A DNA stretch of 64,000 nucleotides, from assembly GCA_017407325.1 (NCBI GenBank), contig JAFQWV010000005.1:1-64000 (forward strand), read 5' to 3'. Under the pieces are notes generated by a model. It saw nothing but the letters and a program-made list of their open reading frames with translations. It did not search any database and was not told the DNA's origin. The DNA is from Clostridia bacterium (GTDB taxonomy: Bacteria; Bacillota; Clostridia; Christensenellales; Borkfalkiaceae). Both the position numbers and the translations under genes were made by a program. This document shows, in pieces, positions 1 to 8,616 of the stretch (position 1 is the stretch's first letter; every line of letters begins with the position of its first letter).

Positions 1-46
1 ACCATAATTCTTATTTATTCTTTATTCTTTATTCTTTCTTATTTAA

Positions 47-943
47 TTAAAAGAGCGCCACTACCCACAATAAGCAAGCCCCAAAAATTCCACCGAGTGC
101 GCCGATTATAAATTCGCCTAAGCCTTTTTTCTCGCCCTTTTCAAATTTCCTTATAAAACACGTGAAAACAACAGAACCAACAAGTACCAAAACACCTAAA
201 ACAGTCAAAATAATTTTCGTAGTATTTACAAAGCTTAAATTTAAAAAATAGTAGTTAATAACAACGAAAAAGTTGTTTAAAAAGTGAATTATTACCGATG
301 GAATTATACTTTTTGACTTTATCGCGATAAGACCGAACAAAACGCCTGCCAAAAATTGATAAACTGTTTTTTCCGGACTCATATGATAAATCGAAAAAAG
401 CAGTGCAGAAATTAATATAGCAAAAACTTCACCGTGCTTTTTAAGACCTGCAAGTATTACTCCACGGAAAATTAATTCTTCAAAAAGCGCAGGCGCTACA
501 CACACAAATAAAGTGACCGTTATTACCGACAGCACGCTTTTTTCGGGCAATGTCGAAGTTGACGGCTCGTAGCCGAGCTTTTGCAAAAAGCCTATAAAAT
601 AATTATTCGCTTCGCCAAGTCCAAAAACCATACCGAAAAAAATCAGCACGGAAAGCACGTAAAAAATCGGAGAAACATTTTTCAATCCTATACACGATTT
701 CAAATCTTCACCTGTCACCTTCATACCGACGACTAACGCGATACAAAGCATTACCCCGCCAGCGATTACCGAAAGGTACTGATACCACAAAAGCCCGTCT
801 GGATTTTCGCCTTTGGAAAGAATGCTTACGATGATTGAAATAAAGATAGACAAAATTATATAGCAAAGAACGGTAGTGGTGTAAAACACCCCTGCCGAAC
901 TTGAACTAATATCTAATTTTTGTTTTTTATCTTTATCAACCAT
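47..943 (-). CDS. CPBP (CAAX-like) family intramembrane metalloprotease
   Basis: A 298-residue polytopic membrane protein with the three CPBP/Abi motifs: EELIFRG near residue 155, an FSIYH segment near 187 and HFLNN near 220. These Glu and His residues are the expected metal and catalytic ligands of the family. A hydrophilic N-terminal tail of about 18 residues precedes the first membrane segment. The ATG at 943 is chosen because AAGGTG lies six bases upstream; the GTG at 952 is part of that ribosome site. It follows plsY by 31 bases on the same strand and may be the last gene of a der-plsY unit. The substrate cannot be read from the sequence. Confidence 0.85.
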   Translation of the reverse strand: MVDKDKKQKLDISSSSAGVFYTTTVLCYIILSIFISIIVSILSKGENPDGLLWYQYLSVIAGGVMLCIALVVGMKVTGEDLKSCIGLKNVSPIFYVLSVLIFFGMVFGLGEANNYFIGFLQKLGYEPSTSTLPEKSVLSVITVTLFVCVAPALFEELIFRGVILAGLKKHGEVFAILISALLFSIYHMSPEKTVYQFLAGVLFGLIAIKSKSIIPSVIIHFLNNFFVVINYYFLNLSFVNTTKIILTVLGVLVLVGSVVFTCFIRKFEKGEKKGLGEFIIGALGGIFGACLLWVVALF

Positions 944-974
944 AAAAAGCACCTTAAAAACCTGAATAACAGAC

Positions 975-1709
975 TTATTTAGCGATATCTCTCTTTTTTA
1001 GCTTACTTTTAAATTTAATATTTTTTATCATTTGAAGCCAGTTCGTATCGTGTTCTTCACAAGAAAGAAGTTGCTTGATATTTCTTCTGTGAGCAAGCCA
1101 CGTTACAAAAATAAACAAAAACAATAGCATACTCGCAAAGATAAAATAGCCCGAAACATTACTTATTACAAAATAGTCGTAATAAAGTTTTATAAGCGTT
1201 GCAATTACCGTCGGAGTCGTTGCAATAAACGAGCCGACAGCCCCCATTTTCGTTGCAAAAATGAAAATTAGTGCCAGCACCAATGAAATAAGTGAAAACT
1301 GCCAATTAATTACAAGTAGCGCACCGATAGTTGACGCAATACCTTTTCCGCCTTTAAAACCGTAAAACATTGGGAATACGTGACCGAGTACAACGGATAA
1401 ACCTGCCAAGCTTTCCGCACATATTGTAATAGGCTCGCCTACCATACTTTTTGCGTGAAGATTTAAAAACAAAAGCTTTACCGTAAGCGTTGGAATAACA
1501 CCTTTTAGAACGTCGAGAACAAATACAAAAATACCAATTTTTAGCCCAAAATTTCTACTCATATTCATAGTGCCGGGATTTCCACTACCCATTTTACGAA
1601 TATCTTTACTTTTAATTTTTGAAATGGTAATGGCGCTGTTAAAATTACCTGCCAAATAGCATGCAACAAAAACTATTAAAAATCGCCACCATATATCTGA
1701 AAAAGTCAT
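975..1709 (-). CDS. plsY: Acyl-phosphate:glycerol-3-phosphate acyltransferase PlsY
   Basis: 244 residues, multi-pass. PlsY makes lysophosphatidic acid from acyl-phosphate and glycerol-3-phosphate, the first membrane step of phospholipid synthesis. Family motifs are clear: GSGNPGTMNMSRNFG near residues 42-56, and GHVFPMFYGFKGGKGIAS near 108-125, the substrate-binding loops. Length is slightly above the usual 200-220 because of a basic C-terminal tail. Its ATG overlaps the der stop by one base (TGATG), so the two are probably translationally coupled. Confidence 0.95.
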   Translation of the reverse strand: MTFSDIWWRFLIVFVACYLAGNFNSAITISKIKSKDIRKMGSGNPGTMNMSRNFGLKIGIFVFVLDVLKGVIPTLTVKLLFLNLHAKSMVGEPITICAESLAGLSVVLGHVFPMFYGFKGGKGIASTIGALLVINWQFSLISLVLALIFIFATKMGAVGSFIATTPTVIATLIKLYYDYFVISNVSGYFIFASMLLFLFIFVTWLAHRRNIKQLLSCEEHDTNWLQMIKNIKFKSKLKKRDIAK

Positions 1710-3022
1710 CAGTTCTCGTCCTTTTCCCTAACAAAAATTCTAATTGGCGTACCTTCAAACCCAAAGGTTTTTCTTAAGACGTTCTCTAAATAACGCTTGT
1801 ACGAAAAGTGCATAAGGTCTTGATTGTTTACAAAGATAACGAAAGTCGGTGGACAAACACCGTCTTGAACGGCGTAATAAATCTTAAGTCGTCTACCGTG
1901 TTTCGTTGGCGGTTCAGTCATTCTAACCGCGTCGCCGATAACGTCGTTTAGCGTTCCTGTCGTTATGCGCTTTCTAGCACTTTCAAGGCTCTCTAGCGCG
2001 ATTTTTAACACTTTATCAACCCTTTGACCGGTTAATGCAGAAATATAAACTGCCTTGTAGTAATCCATAAACGCAAGGTCGCAATCGAGTTTTTTGCGAT
2101 ATTCTTCAATGGTGTGAGTGTCTTTATCGACAGCATCCCACTTATTCATAACGATAACTGAAGGCTTTCCTTGCTCGTGAATATAACCGCAAATTTTAAC
2201 GTCTTGCTCGGTAAGTCCTTCTTTACTGTCAACGACCATCAAGCAAACGTCTGCTCTACGAATAGAGTTGAACGCACGAATAACGCTGTAATACTCAACG
2301 TTTTCTTCAACAGCTTTTTTCTTTCTGATACCAGCTGTATCAATCAATAAATATTTTTGACCGTCAAGCTCAAACGGCGTGTCGATTGCATCGCGTGTAG
2401 TTCCTGAAATGTTTGAAACAATCGTTCTTTCGTATCCTAAAAGTTTATTTACTAAACTTGATTTTCCCGCGTTAGGCTTACCTACGACCGCAACTTTTAT
2501 AACGTCAGAGTTTTCATCTTCAGAAAGATTTTTAGGAAAATCTTCGCAAACGGCGTCTAAAACGTCACCAAGCCCCTTAGATTGCTCGGCAGAAATTCCG
2601 TACGGCTCGCCAAGTCCTAATTCGTAATACTCAAACAATTCTTCCTGTCTGTAATTGTCAAGCTTGTTTACGACTAAAACGATAGGCTTTTTACTTCTGC
2701 GAAGCTTTTCAGCAACGTCTCTATCTGCAGACGTCAAGCCACTTTTTGCATCGCAGAAAAACATAATAACGTCAGCGGTATCAATCGCAATTTCTGCTTG
2801 CTTTTTAATGTGTCCCCACATCTCGTCGTCACTTTTAAGTTCAATACCACCCGTATCAATAAGCGTAAACGAGTGACCGCACCACTCAACGTCACAGTAA
2901 AGTCTGTCACGCGTAACGCCCGGTCTATCTTCGACGATAGCCATTTTCGTTCCTGTTACCTTGTTAAAAAACGTTGATTTACCTACGTTTGGTCTACCAA
3001 CTATTGCCACTAATGGTTTCAT
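1709..3022 (-). CDS. der: Ribosome-biogenesis GTPase Der (EngA)
   Basis: 437 residues with two tandem G domains and a C-terminal KH-like domain, the Der architecture. The first P-loop is GRPNVGKS near residue 8 and the second is GKPNAGKS near 180; each is followed by DTGG or DTAG, and NKLD or NKWD motifs are present. Der is an essential GTPase of 50S subunit assembly. The ATG at 3022 gives MKPLVAIVG; the TTG 18 bases upstream lies inside the preceding gene and is not preferred. The gene starts one base after the stop of the DUF512 gene and overlaps plsY by one base, so it is an operon member. Confidence 0.97.
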   Translation of the reverse strand: MKPLVAIVGRPNVGKSTFFNKVTGTKMAIVEDRPGVTRDRLYCDVEWCGHSFTLIDTGGIELKSDDEMWGHIKKQAEIAIDTADVIMFFCDAKSGLTSADRDVAEKLRRSKKPIVLVVNKLDNYRQEELFEYYELGLGEPYGISAEQSKGLGDVLDAVCEDFPKNLSEDENSDVIKVAVVGKPNAGKSSLVNKLLGYERTIVSNISGTTRDAIDTPFELDGQKYLLIDTAGIRKKKAVEENVEYYSVIRAFNSIRRADVCLMVVDSKEGLTEQDVKICGYIHEQGKPSVIVMNKWDAVDKDTHTIEEYRKKLDCDLAFMDYYKAVYISALTGQRVDKVLKIALESLESARKRITTGTLNDVIGDAVRMTEPPTKHGRRLKIYYAVQDGVCPPTFVIFVNNQDLMHFSYKRYLENVLRKTFGFEGTPIRIFVREKDEN

Positions 3023-3023
3023 T

Positions 3024-4328
3024 TTAATCACCACCTTCAACTAATAAATAGTAATTATCGCTCGATAGCGAATTGAAAAAACTTGCGCCGTCGTTCTCAA
3101 CAACCCTTATAGGCTTTTTAATTTCTTTGGAAATATCTTTTAGTGTCTTGCCGTCAATAAAGAGTGGCTCGCCGTTTTTAAGCATTACACTCGATATCAA
3201 AAGCTCGTCAAACTCACCTGAAAAAGAGTTTATCGCATTTAGTATATCTTGCCCCGTCAAAAGTCCGGCACAAGTTACGGTTTTACCGAAAAACAAGTTT
3301 TCAGCACCTAAAATAAAAACCTTCAAACCTTCAACAAGTTCTTCTGTCTTTTTAGCAAACTTTTCGATAAAATTTTTAGCCGACACACCGGTAACTACTA
3401 AAAAAGTGCGCCTATAACATCGTTTTTCGCAAACCTCGTCAAATTCTTTTTCAAAAAGTCTAATTCCACCAACTCCGTTCTCAAGTTGATCGAACTCTCC
3501 GTAAAAGTCGGTATTTTGCATTTCAATTTTAGCGCGAATATAAAATTCGTCAGCGCAAAGCACCAAATTTCTGCCAAGTTTTTTATTAAAATTATCAATT
3601 TGTTTTATTACTTTTTTCGAATATTCTTCGTCTATATCTTCAATAGGATAAAGCCCGTCTCTATGCTCTGTAATTCCACACGGAACGACTGCAAGCGACA
3701 AAACGTTTTCAAGACTAGACAAATCTTTCATTGTTTTATCTAAAATTTCGCCGTCGTTTAAACCTTTAACCAAAACGACTTGAGTATGAATTAAAACTCC
3801 ACCGTCGTTAAGTCTTTTAAGATATTCGTTTACTTTTCCCGCAAAGCGATTATTTAAAAGTGTTTTTCTCACGTTTTCGTCGGTTGCGTGAACGGATACG
3901 TATAAAGGGCTTAAATTTAGCCGTATAATTCTTTCGATATCGTCGTCCGTTACGTTCGTAAGCGTTACGTAATTTCCGCAAAGAAAGCTCTGGCGATAGT
4001 CGTCGTCTTTAATATATAGCGTATCGCGCATACCTTTTGGCATTTGGTCGATAAAACAGAAAACGCAATTATTTCGACATGTTTTAAGCTCAAGATTATC
4101 ACTTACAAATTCAAGCCCTAAAGTCTCGTCAAAATCTTTTTCAATCTCAAACTCAAATTCTTCGCCGTCACGCAAAACTGTCAAAATAAAAAATTCTTGC
4201 GCATCGTAATATTCATAGTCTAAAATATCGACTACGCTAAACCCGTCAAACGCGACTATTTTATCTTTAGGTCGCAAGCCAATTTCGCTTCCGATACCGT
4301 CTTTTTCTACCTTTTTTATCTCAAGCAT
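3024..4328 (-). CDS. DUF512 family radical-SAM-like protein with N-terminal PDZ domain
   Basis: 434 residues. The N-terminus is a short PDZ-like domain (IKKVEKDGIGSEIGLRPKDK). A cysteine cluster follows at about residues 75-85 (TCRNNCVFCF), and the C-terminal half matches DUF512 (VTCAGLLTGQDIL). This family sits beside der in many Clostridia, as here. Its biochemical role is not established; the cysteines suggest an Fe-S cluster. ATG 4328 is preferred because it begins exactly at the PDZ domain; the longer frame to 4424 runs into the repeat array upstream. Confidence 0.88.
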   Translation of the reverse strand: MLEIKKVEKDGIGSEIGLRPKDKIVAFDGFSVVDILDYEYYDAQEFFILTVLRDGEEFEFEIEKDFDETLGLEFVSDNLELKTCRNNCVFCFIDQMPKGMRDTLYIKDDDYRQSFLCGNYVTLTNVTDDDIERIIRLNLSPLYVSVHATDENVRKTLLNNRFAGKVNEYLKRLNDGGVLIHTQVVLVKGLNDGEILDKTMKDLSSLENVLSLAVVPCGITEHRDGLYPIEDIDEEYSKKVIKQIDNFNKKLGRNLVLCADEFYIRAKIEMQNTDFYGEFDQLENGVGGIRLFEKEFDEVCEKRCYRRTFLVVTGVSAKNFIEKFAKKTEELVEGLKVFILGAENLFFGKTVTCAGLLTGQDILNAINSFSGEFDELLISSVMLKNGEPLFIDGKTLKDISKEIKKPIRVVENDGASFFNSLSSDNYYLLVEGGD

Positions 4329-4382
4329 ACCCTTATTATATACAAAATGCAACTTTTTGTAAAGAATAAACGCGCGTATTAG

Positions 4383-4694
4383 CCGAATCCTATGAGGGAT
4401 TTCGGCAACTAAATAAATTTGCAAGCAAATTTGTTATATTCGTCTAACGACGAGTGATATTGCCTAGCGCAGTGATATTTGCCTTACGGCAAATTATAAT
4501 TTATTTAATATAACTTTGGCATAGCCAAAATATAACTGCTTGCGCAGTTTGCGTTCGCTACACTCAGCTAAACTGTTTGCTAGCGCAAACAATATAACTT
4601 TTAGCCACAAGGCTAAAAATATAACTAATAATTATTTAATATTTTGTTATTAAAAAAACACACTAAATTTCGCTTTTAATGAATTTTAGTGTGC
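4383..4694 (-). repeat. Hairpin-linker array A1 (copy 1 of a ~312-bp dispersed element)
   Basis: This fills the gap between queH and the DUF512 gene and contains no plausible gene. Read on the minus strand it starts with a terminator-like hairpin (4659-4693, AGCACACTA...TAGTGTG plus T-run). Then come short hairpins of different sequence (for example GTTTGC-GCTA-GCAAAC, TTGGC-TATG-CCAA) separated by GTTATAT, later by ATATCAC or ATATAAC. It ends with a CCGAA...TTCGG hairpin. It is homologous to 47295-47608 in opposite orientation: plus-strand 4429-4465 is the exact reverse complement of 47525-47561 (37 of 37). Confidence 0.85.
4651..4693 (-). terminator. Terminator downstream of queH
   Basis: CACACTAAA (4659-4667) pairs with TTTAGTGTG (4685-4693). 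On the minus strand the hairpin is followed by a T-rich run (TGTTTTTTTAAT). It lies 29 bases after the queH stop and doubles as the end of array A1. Confidence 0.7.
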
Positions 4695-4722
4695 TGGCGC
4701 TTTTAAATATTTTTAAAAATAA

Positions 4723-5310
4723 TTATCTTTTAGAAAACTCGCAACCACAATAGTTTTGACGGTATAAGCCGTACTTGTTTGACAGCTCAATCGAGCGTTT
4801 GTACCCGTCTTGCTTTTTGAAATCGGTCGGAAGATAGATTGCCGAAGTTTTTAAACTCTCACCGATTTCGTTAAGCCAATCTGAATTTTTATGCGGGCTT
4901 AAAGTTAAAGTCGTTGCAAAATAATCGAATTTTTTATCCGCCAAGTTTGCCGTTTTTTCAAGACGAAGTTTATAGCAGTTGTAACATCTTTTACCACGCT
5001 CGGGCTCGCTTTCTAAATCTTTAGAAATTTGATAAAATTTATCCGTTTCAAACTCACCTTCAAAAAGCGGAATTTCAGGGTAAACTTTTTCTAAAAACGA
5101 ACTAATTTCCTTAAGTCTATAATCGTATTCTTTTTCGTCTGTTATGTTTGGATTATAGAAAAACACGGTTACAGAAAAAACGTCTGAAAGTCTTTCGATT
5201 GCCGTCGTCGAGCAAGGCGCACAGCACGCGTGCAGAAGCAATTTTTTCTTTTTTCCTTCTTCTTTTTCCTTTTTTATAATTTCGTTAAATTTTTGAAAAT
5301 AATTAATCAT
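4723..5310 (-). CDS. queH: Epoxyqueuosine reductase QueH
   Basis: 195 residues. QueH (formerly DUF208) reduces epoxyqueuosine to queuosine in tRNA. Visible motifs are the paired cysteines LLLHACCAPCSTTAIERL, the RGKRCYNCYKLRL pair in the middle and YGLYRQNYCGCEFS at the C-terminus; these Fe-S and metal cysteines are diagnostic. ATG 5310 is used because the longer reading (to 5382) would overlap the upstream membrane-protein gene by 44 bases and add an atypical N-terminus. No queuosine precursor genes are nearby. Confidence 0.92.
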   Translation of the reverse strand: MINYFQKFNEIIKKEKEEGKKKKLLLHACCAPCSTTAIERLSDVFSVTVFFYNPNITDEKEYDYRLKEISSFLEKVYPEIPLFEGEFETDKFYQISKDLESEPERGKRCYNCYKLRLEKTANLADKKFDYFATTLTLSPHKNSDWLNEIGESLKTSAIYLPTDFKKQDGYKRSIELSNKYGLYRQNYCGCEFSKR

Positions 5311-5338
5311 TTTTATAAAAAATCGCGCTATAAGTCGA

Positions 5339-5968
5339 TTATTCTGCCTTTTCGTCTGCATTATCTTTTTTTGCAGTCGCAACCTTAATTATAAATACAA
5401 TAAGCATAACGATTGCAATCGCAAAAAGTATTAATATTATAGTATCGACGTAAGAAGCAAAAAAGTAAGTTAAAATAGTTATAATAGTGCCTGCGATTAA
5501 GTTTCCAACAGCAAGAGGCAAAATGCTTTCGCGAAACTTTAGCCCTAAAAATACAGCCATTGCTGTACCCGTCCAAACGCCAGTTACAGGGAAAGGAACG
5601 GCTACGAAAATAAACAGACTTATCATATAAATTTTCTTTACTGCACTATCGGCATCCCCGTCTGCTTTTTTAGCAATTTTTAACGCCTTATTCTTTAAAA
5701 CGAGTTCGACCTTTTCAATAAATCCACCTACGAATTTAATCTTCTTTAATAGGTTGAATATTGGCACTAATAAAAAGAAAATCGGTATGCAAATAAGCGT
5801 CGAGCCTAAGTATGCTAGCGGTGCAGTCTGTAAAAGTTCAAGCCCAAGCTTTGTGCCGATAGGAATCGCGCCTTTAAGTTCGATAAGCGGAAAACAAGAC
5901 GTAAGCAAAACCAAGAGATAGTCGTTTTTTATAAAAGACTGCAAAAAGTTCACTATTATATCTGCCAT
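5339..5968 (-). CDS. Putative small multidrug export protein (COG2426 family)
   Basis: 209 residues with about five membrane segments. The N-terminal stretch FPLIELKGAIPIGTKLGL and the later PFPVTGVWTGTAMAVFLGL match the family Pfam calls Sm_multidrug_ex. The name is historical and a transport function is not proven. It ends with a charged cytosolic tail (ATAKKDNADEKAE). It precedes queH on the same strand by 28 bases. Confidence 0.75.
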   Translation of the reverse strand: MADIIVNFLQSFIKNDYLLVLLTSCFPLIELKGAIPIGTKLGLELLQTAPLAYLGSTLICIPIFFLLVPIFNLLKKIKFVGGFIEKVELVLKNKALKIAKKADGDADSAVKKIYMISLFIFVAVPFPVTGVWTGTAMAVFLGLKFRESILPLAVGNLIAGTIITILTYFFASYVDTIILILFAIAIVMLIVFIIKVATAKKDNADEKAE

Positions 5969-6065
5969 AAAGCCCCCAATAAATTGATTTTTTTCAACTT
6001 TTAATATATGATATATCTAACAAGATTATATTAACACAAAAATCGAAAAAGAGCAAAGGTTTTTT

Positions 6066-6836
6066 ATGAATTTACAACAACTATTATCCCCTGCAAGAAA
6101 AGCGATTGAAGATTACGAGATGATTAATGACGGCGATAAGATTGCCGTCGGGCTTTCTGGTGGAAAAGATAGCGTAACTCTACTTTATATTCTAGCAGGA
6201 CTTAAACGCTTTTACCCTAAAAAGTTCGAGCTAGTCGCAATCACTATCGACTTAGGTCTTGACTACGACCAAAAAGAAGTTGAAAGTTTAAAAAATTTAT
6301 GTGCTGAGCTTAATGTAGAATATCATATCGTTCCTACTGATATCTATCAAATTTTGTTCGTTGAAAGAAAAGAAAAAAGCCCGTGCAGTCTTTGCTCGAA
6401 AATGCGTCGTGGCGCACTAAATACAAAAGCAATTGAACTTGGTTGCAATAAACTTGCACTAGGTCATCACGCAGACGATTTAATCGAAACGCTGTTTTTA
6501 TCGTTATTTTACGAAGGTAGACTTTCAACCTTCGAGCCTATCACCTATTTATCCCGCGCGAATATGACTGTAATCAGACCTATGATTTATATCGAAGAAA
6601 AAAATATCCGTGCTTTTTCTAAAGATAAACCAGTCCTTTACAACCCTTGCCCTGCGGACAAGTACACCCAGCGCGAGTACGTTAAGAACTTAATTAATCA
6701 AATCAAAAAAGATATTCCGATAGCAAAAGACAGAATGTTATCTGCCATAACCCACCCAGAAAGAAACCATCTTTTTGACGACGCTATCGAAAAATACGCT
6801 CGCGAAATGAATGAATTAAAGAATAAAAAAGACTAA
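6066..6836 (+). CDS. TtcA-family tRNA 2-thiolation ATP-pyrophosphatase
   Basis: 256 residues. The PP-loop GLSGGKDSVTLL (about residues 29-40) marks an ATP pyrophosphatase. CSLCSKMRRGAL (near 113) is the CxxC of TtcA-type enzymes, GHHADDLIETL follows near 138, and YNPCPAD supplies a further cysteine near 197. Such enzymes thiolate cytidine-32 of tRNA, usually through a [4Fe-4S] cluster. An AAAGG ribosome site precedes the ATG. It is monocistronic and transcribed away from the exporter gene. Confidence 0.85.
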   Translation: MNLQQLLSPARKAIEDYEMINDGDKIAVGLSGGKDSVTLLYILAGLKRFYPKKFELVAITIDLGLDYDQKEVESLKNLCAELNVEYHIVPTDIYQILFVERKEKSPCSLCSKMRRGALNTKAIELGCNKLALGHHADDLIETLFLSLFYEGRLSTFEPITYLSRANMTVIRPMIYIEEKNIRAFSKDKPVLYNPCPADKYTQREYVKNLINQIKKDIPIAKDRMLSAITHPERNHLFDDAIEKYAREMNELKNKKD

Positions 6837-6844
6837 ACACCGTG

Positions 6845-6858
6845 CTATAGCGCGATTA
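6845..6858. repeat. CTATA-N3-CGATTA motif after the ttcA-like stop
   Basis: CTATAGCGCGATTA lies nine bases after the stop codon. The same 14-mer pattern recurs at 5328, 11676, 12731, 14418, 32870, 40405 (first base differs), 44666, 46833 (last base differs), 48451 and, with a longer spacer, 50197, nearly always at gene ends. Confidence 0.6.
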
Positions 6859-6902
6859 ATAGCCAATTCCACGAATAATAGACGTATTCTACGATACATT
6901 TC

Positions 6903-6931
6903 TTGTAAAACGAAAAGTGCCGTGATATAGT
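6903..6931 (+). promoter_or_regulatory. Promoter of XRE-membrane regulator
   Basis: TTGTAA (6903-6908) and TATAGT (6926-6931) with a 17-bp spacer, 30 bp upstream of the ATG. AAGGAG sits at 6948-6953. Confidence 0.6.
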
Positions 6932-6960
6932 AAAATAAAAAAAGCAAAAGGAGATTTATT

Positions 6961-8082
6961 ATGAACGCAAAAACAACCGGCGAATTTATTTTACAAAAGC
7001 GGAAGGAAAAGAATTTAACTCAAGCAGAACTTGCAGATTTACTTGGTGTAACTAACAAAGCCGTATCAAGGTGGGAAACGGGCGAAGGTTTTCCTGACGT
7101 TACGATGCTACCACAAATTGCAACCGTTTTAGGAACGACGGTTGACGAAATTTTAAACGGCAAAAGTAACCCACGGTCTAAATCAATAAGCTATAATTTC
7201 TATCCACTGTCCGTGATACTGTCGACTATTATATTATTAAGTGGAATTATAGCAGTTTATCTTGTAAATAATACTTTTTACGAATTAGTTAGTTTAATAG
7301 TCATATTAATTAGTGTCATTACCTGCATTTCAATTTTCGTATTCAGTAAAGAAAAATATAAACAAATAAATCCATACGAGAAAAAGATTAAACTATACCT
7401 ATCTACTCTTTTAGTTTTCGGCTTGGCAATTTTTACCATTTTCTTATTTTTGCCTTACGTAGTATTTGACCCTAACTTGCACGGTGATGCCTATTTAAAA
7501 ACAATAATATCAATAGCAGAATACAAAAGGCAAATCCCTAAATTTTTCATTTTCTCAGTTTTGGCTTTTGCAGTGTTTGCTTTAATCTATTCGCAAATCG
7601 TTTTCAAGTTTTTTAAGCTCTTAAAAATTAGAAAAAACCTAATTAACACGCTTATAGGCTTAGCTATTGTTCTCGTTTACAGTTATTTAGAAGCTGATTA
7701 TTTAACGCGTATAAGCTTAGGCGCATCACTTGTTGTGGTTATTGTTTGTATAATACTTTCGATTATCTATATAGCTACGAACTTATTTTTGAAAAAGAAA
7801 GATAAAAAAATTGCAATAGAATATCTACTGCTTACTTTAAACTTTTTATTTCAAGCAATAATAGTTATATTTATTGTTGAACCTTTATACGGCATCTTTA
7901 ATGTTGAACCTTTAAAAATAATATCACAACGACATGTTTTCAACGTCATGTTAATAACCGGACTAATTTTTAGCACGATTTTTGCGATAAGATTATTTAA
8001 AAAGAAAAACGTCGTCGAAAGCGTTTATGGGCTATCTACAACGTTAATTTCTCTATTTTTATGTTATACAAACTTTATTTAA
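6961..8082 (+). CDS. XRE-family HTH protein with C-terminal multi-pass membrane domain
   Basis: 373 residues. Residues 8-62 are a typical XRE helix-turn-helix (LTQAELADLLGVTNKAVSRWETGEGFPDV). The remainder has roughly eight hydrophobic helices and no recognisable enzymatic motif. The arrangement, a cytosolic DNA-binding head on a membrane domain, suggests a one-component regulator responding to a membrane or envelope signal, but the ligand and targets are unknown. It has its own promoter and a strong terminator, so it is monocistronic. Confidence 0.85.
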   Translation: MNAKTTGEFILQKRKEKNLTQAELADLLGVTNKAVSRWETGEGFPDVTMLPQIATVLGTTVDEILNGKSNPRSKSISYNFYPLSVILSTIILLSGIIAVYLVNNTFYELVSLIVILISVITCISIFVFSKEKYKQINPYEKKIKLYLSTLLVFGLAIFTIFLFLPYVVFDPNLHGDAYLKTIISIAEYKRQIPKFFIFSVLAFAVFALIYSQIVFKFFKLLKIRKNLINTLIGLAIVLVYSYLEADYLTRISLGASLVVVIVCIILSIIYIATNLFLKKKDKKIAIEYLLLTLNFLFQAIIVIFIVEPLYGIFNVEPLKIISQRHVFNVMLITGLIFSTIFAIRLFKKKNVVESVYGLSTTLISLFLCYTNFI

Positions 8083-8092
8083 AATAGATAAA

Positions 8093-8126
8093 GGGCGAAG
8101 ACGGAAATCCGTCTTCGCCCTTTTTT
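8093..8126 (+). terminator. Strong intrinsic terminator
   Basis: Perfect 13-bp stem GGGCGAAGACGGA / TCCGTCTTCGCCC (8093-8105, 8108-8120) with a two-base loop, followed by six T. It separates the convergent XRE-membrane gene and the lipoprotein gene. Confidence 0.92.
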
Positions 8127-8128
8127 AT

Positions 8129-8551
8129 TTATTGTTTTTCTAAAATGAGTGTCATTGAAATAGTCATACCTTGTGCAGATTGATTTGCAACGTATGTAAT
8201 AGTACCGTCTTCCCAATCCATTTCTTCAACAACGGTAATACCTGACGTCGTGCTTCTTAATTTAACTTTATTATCTTCGTATTCCCAAGTACCTTCTTGT
8301 TCAATAACAGAAGTGTTACCTGCGCCCTTACTTTCAACCTTAGCGGTGCCGTCATCATTTAAAATAATGCGATAATAATCGTAAAGACCTTCGCTTAAAG
8401 TAACAGTTTGACCGTTCATGGTAACCGTTCCTGAAATGCTGACCATTTCATAAGTTCCGGCAACTTGCGAGTTTTTGCCACAAGCAGAAAGCATAAGTAC
8501 GCAACTTAAACTTAGTGCGACAACTAACATAACTGATAAAATTTTCTTCAT
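8129..8551 (-). CDS. Small secreted lipoprotein, lipocalin-like fold possible
   Basis: 140 residues. The N-terminus is a lipoprotein signal peptide ending in LSAC (Cys 24). The mature part is short and beta-rich with a GTYEM...GTWEYEDNKVKL pattern, resembling small bacterial lipocalin-like or DUF-type domains. No catalytic residues are evident. It may sense or bind an envelope ligand, but the function cannot be assigned. It is 65 bases downstream of the degenerate ABC ATPase gene on the same strand. Confidence 0.75.
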   Translation of the reverse strand: MKKILSVMLVVALSLSCVLMLSACGKNSQVAGTYEMVSISGTVTMNGQTVTLSEGLYDYYRIILNDDGTAKVESKGAGNTSVIEQEGTWEYEDNKVKLRSTTSGITVVEEMDWEDGTITYVANQSAQGMTISMTLILEKQ

Positions 8552-8616
8552 AGCCTTTTCTCCTTATTAAATTTTAACGAAAAATTTATCAAAATATGAC
8601 TTACGCCATACTTTTC

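Noticed and set aside
3073..3417. Plus-strand frame inside the DUF512 gene (also 2379-2876, 29192-29664, 46061-46492, 51500-52039)
   Set aside because: Shadow frames opposite well-identified genes; Ser-rich translations with no family resemblance.
4383..4640. Hairpin arrays as CRISPR arrays
   Set aside because: Each unit is a different palindrome and the constant part is only 7 bp; there are no spacers of uniform length and no cas genes.
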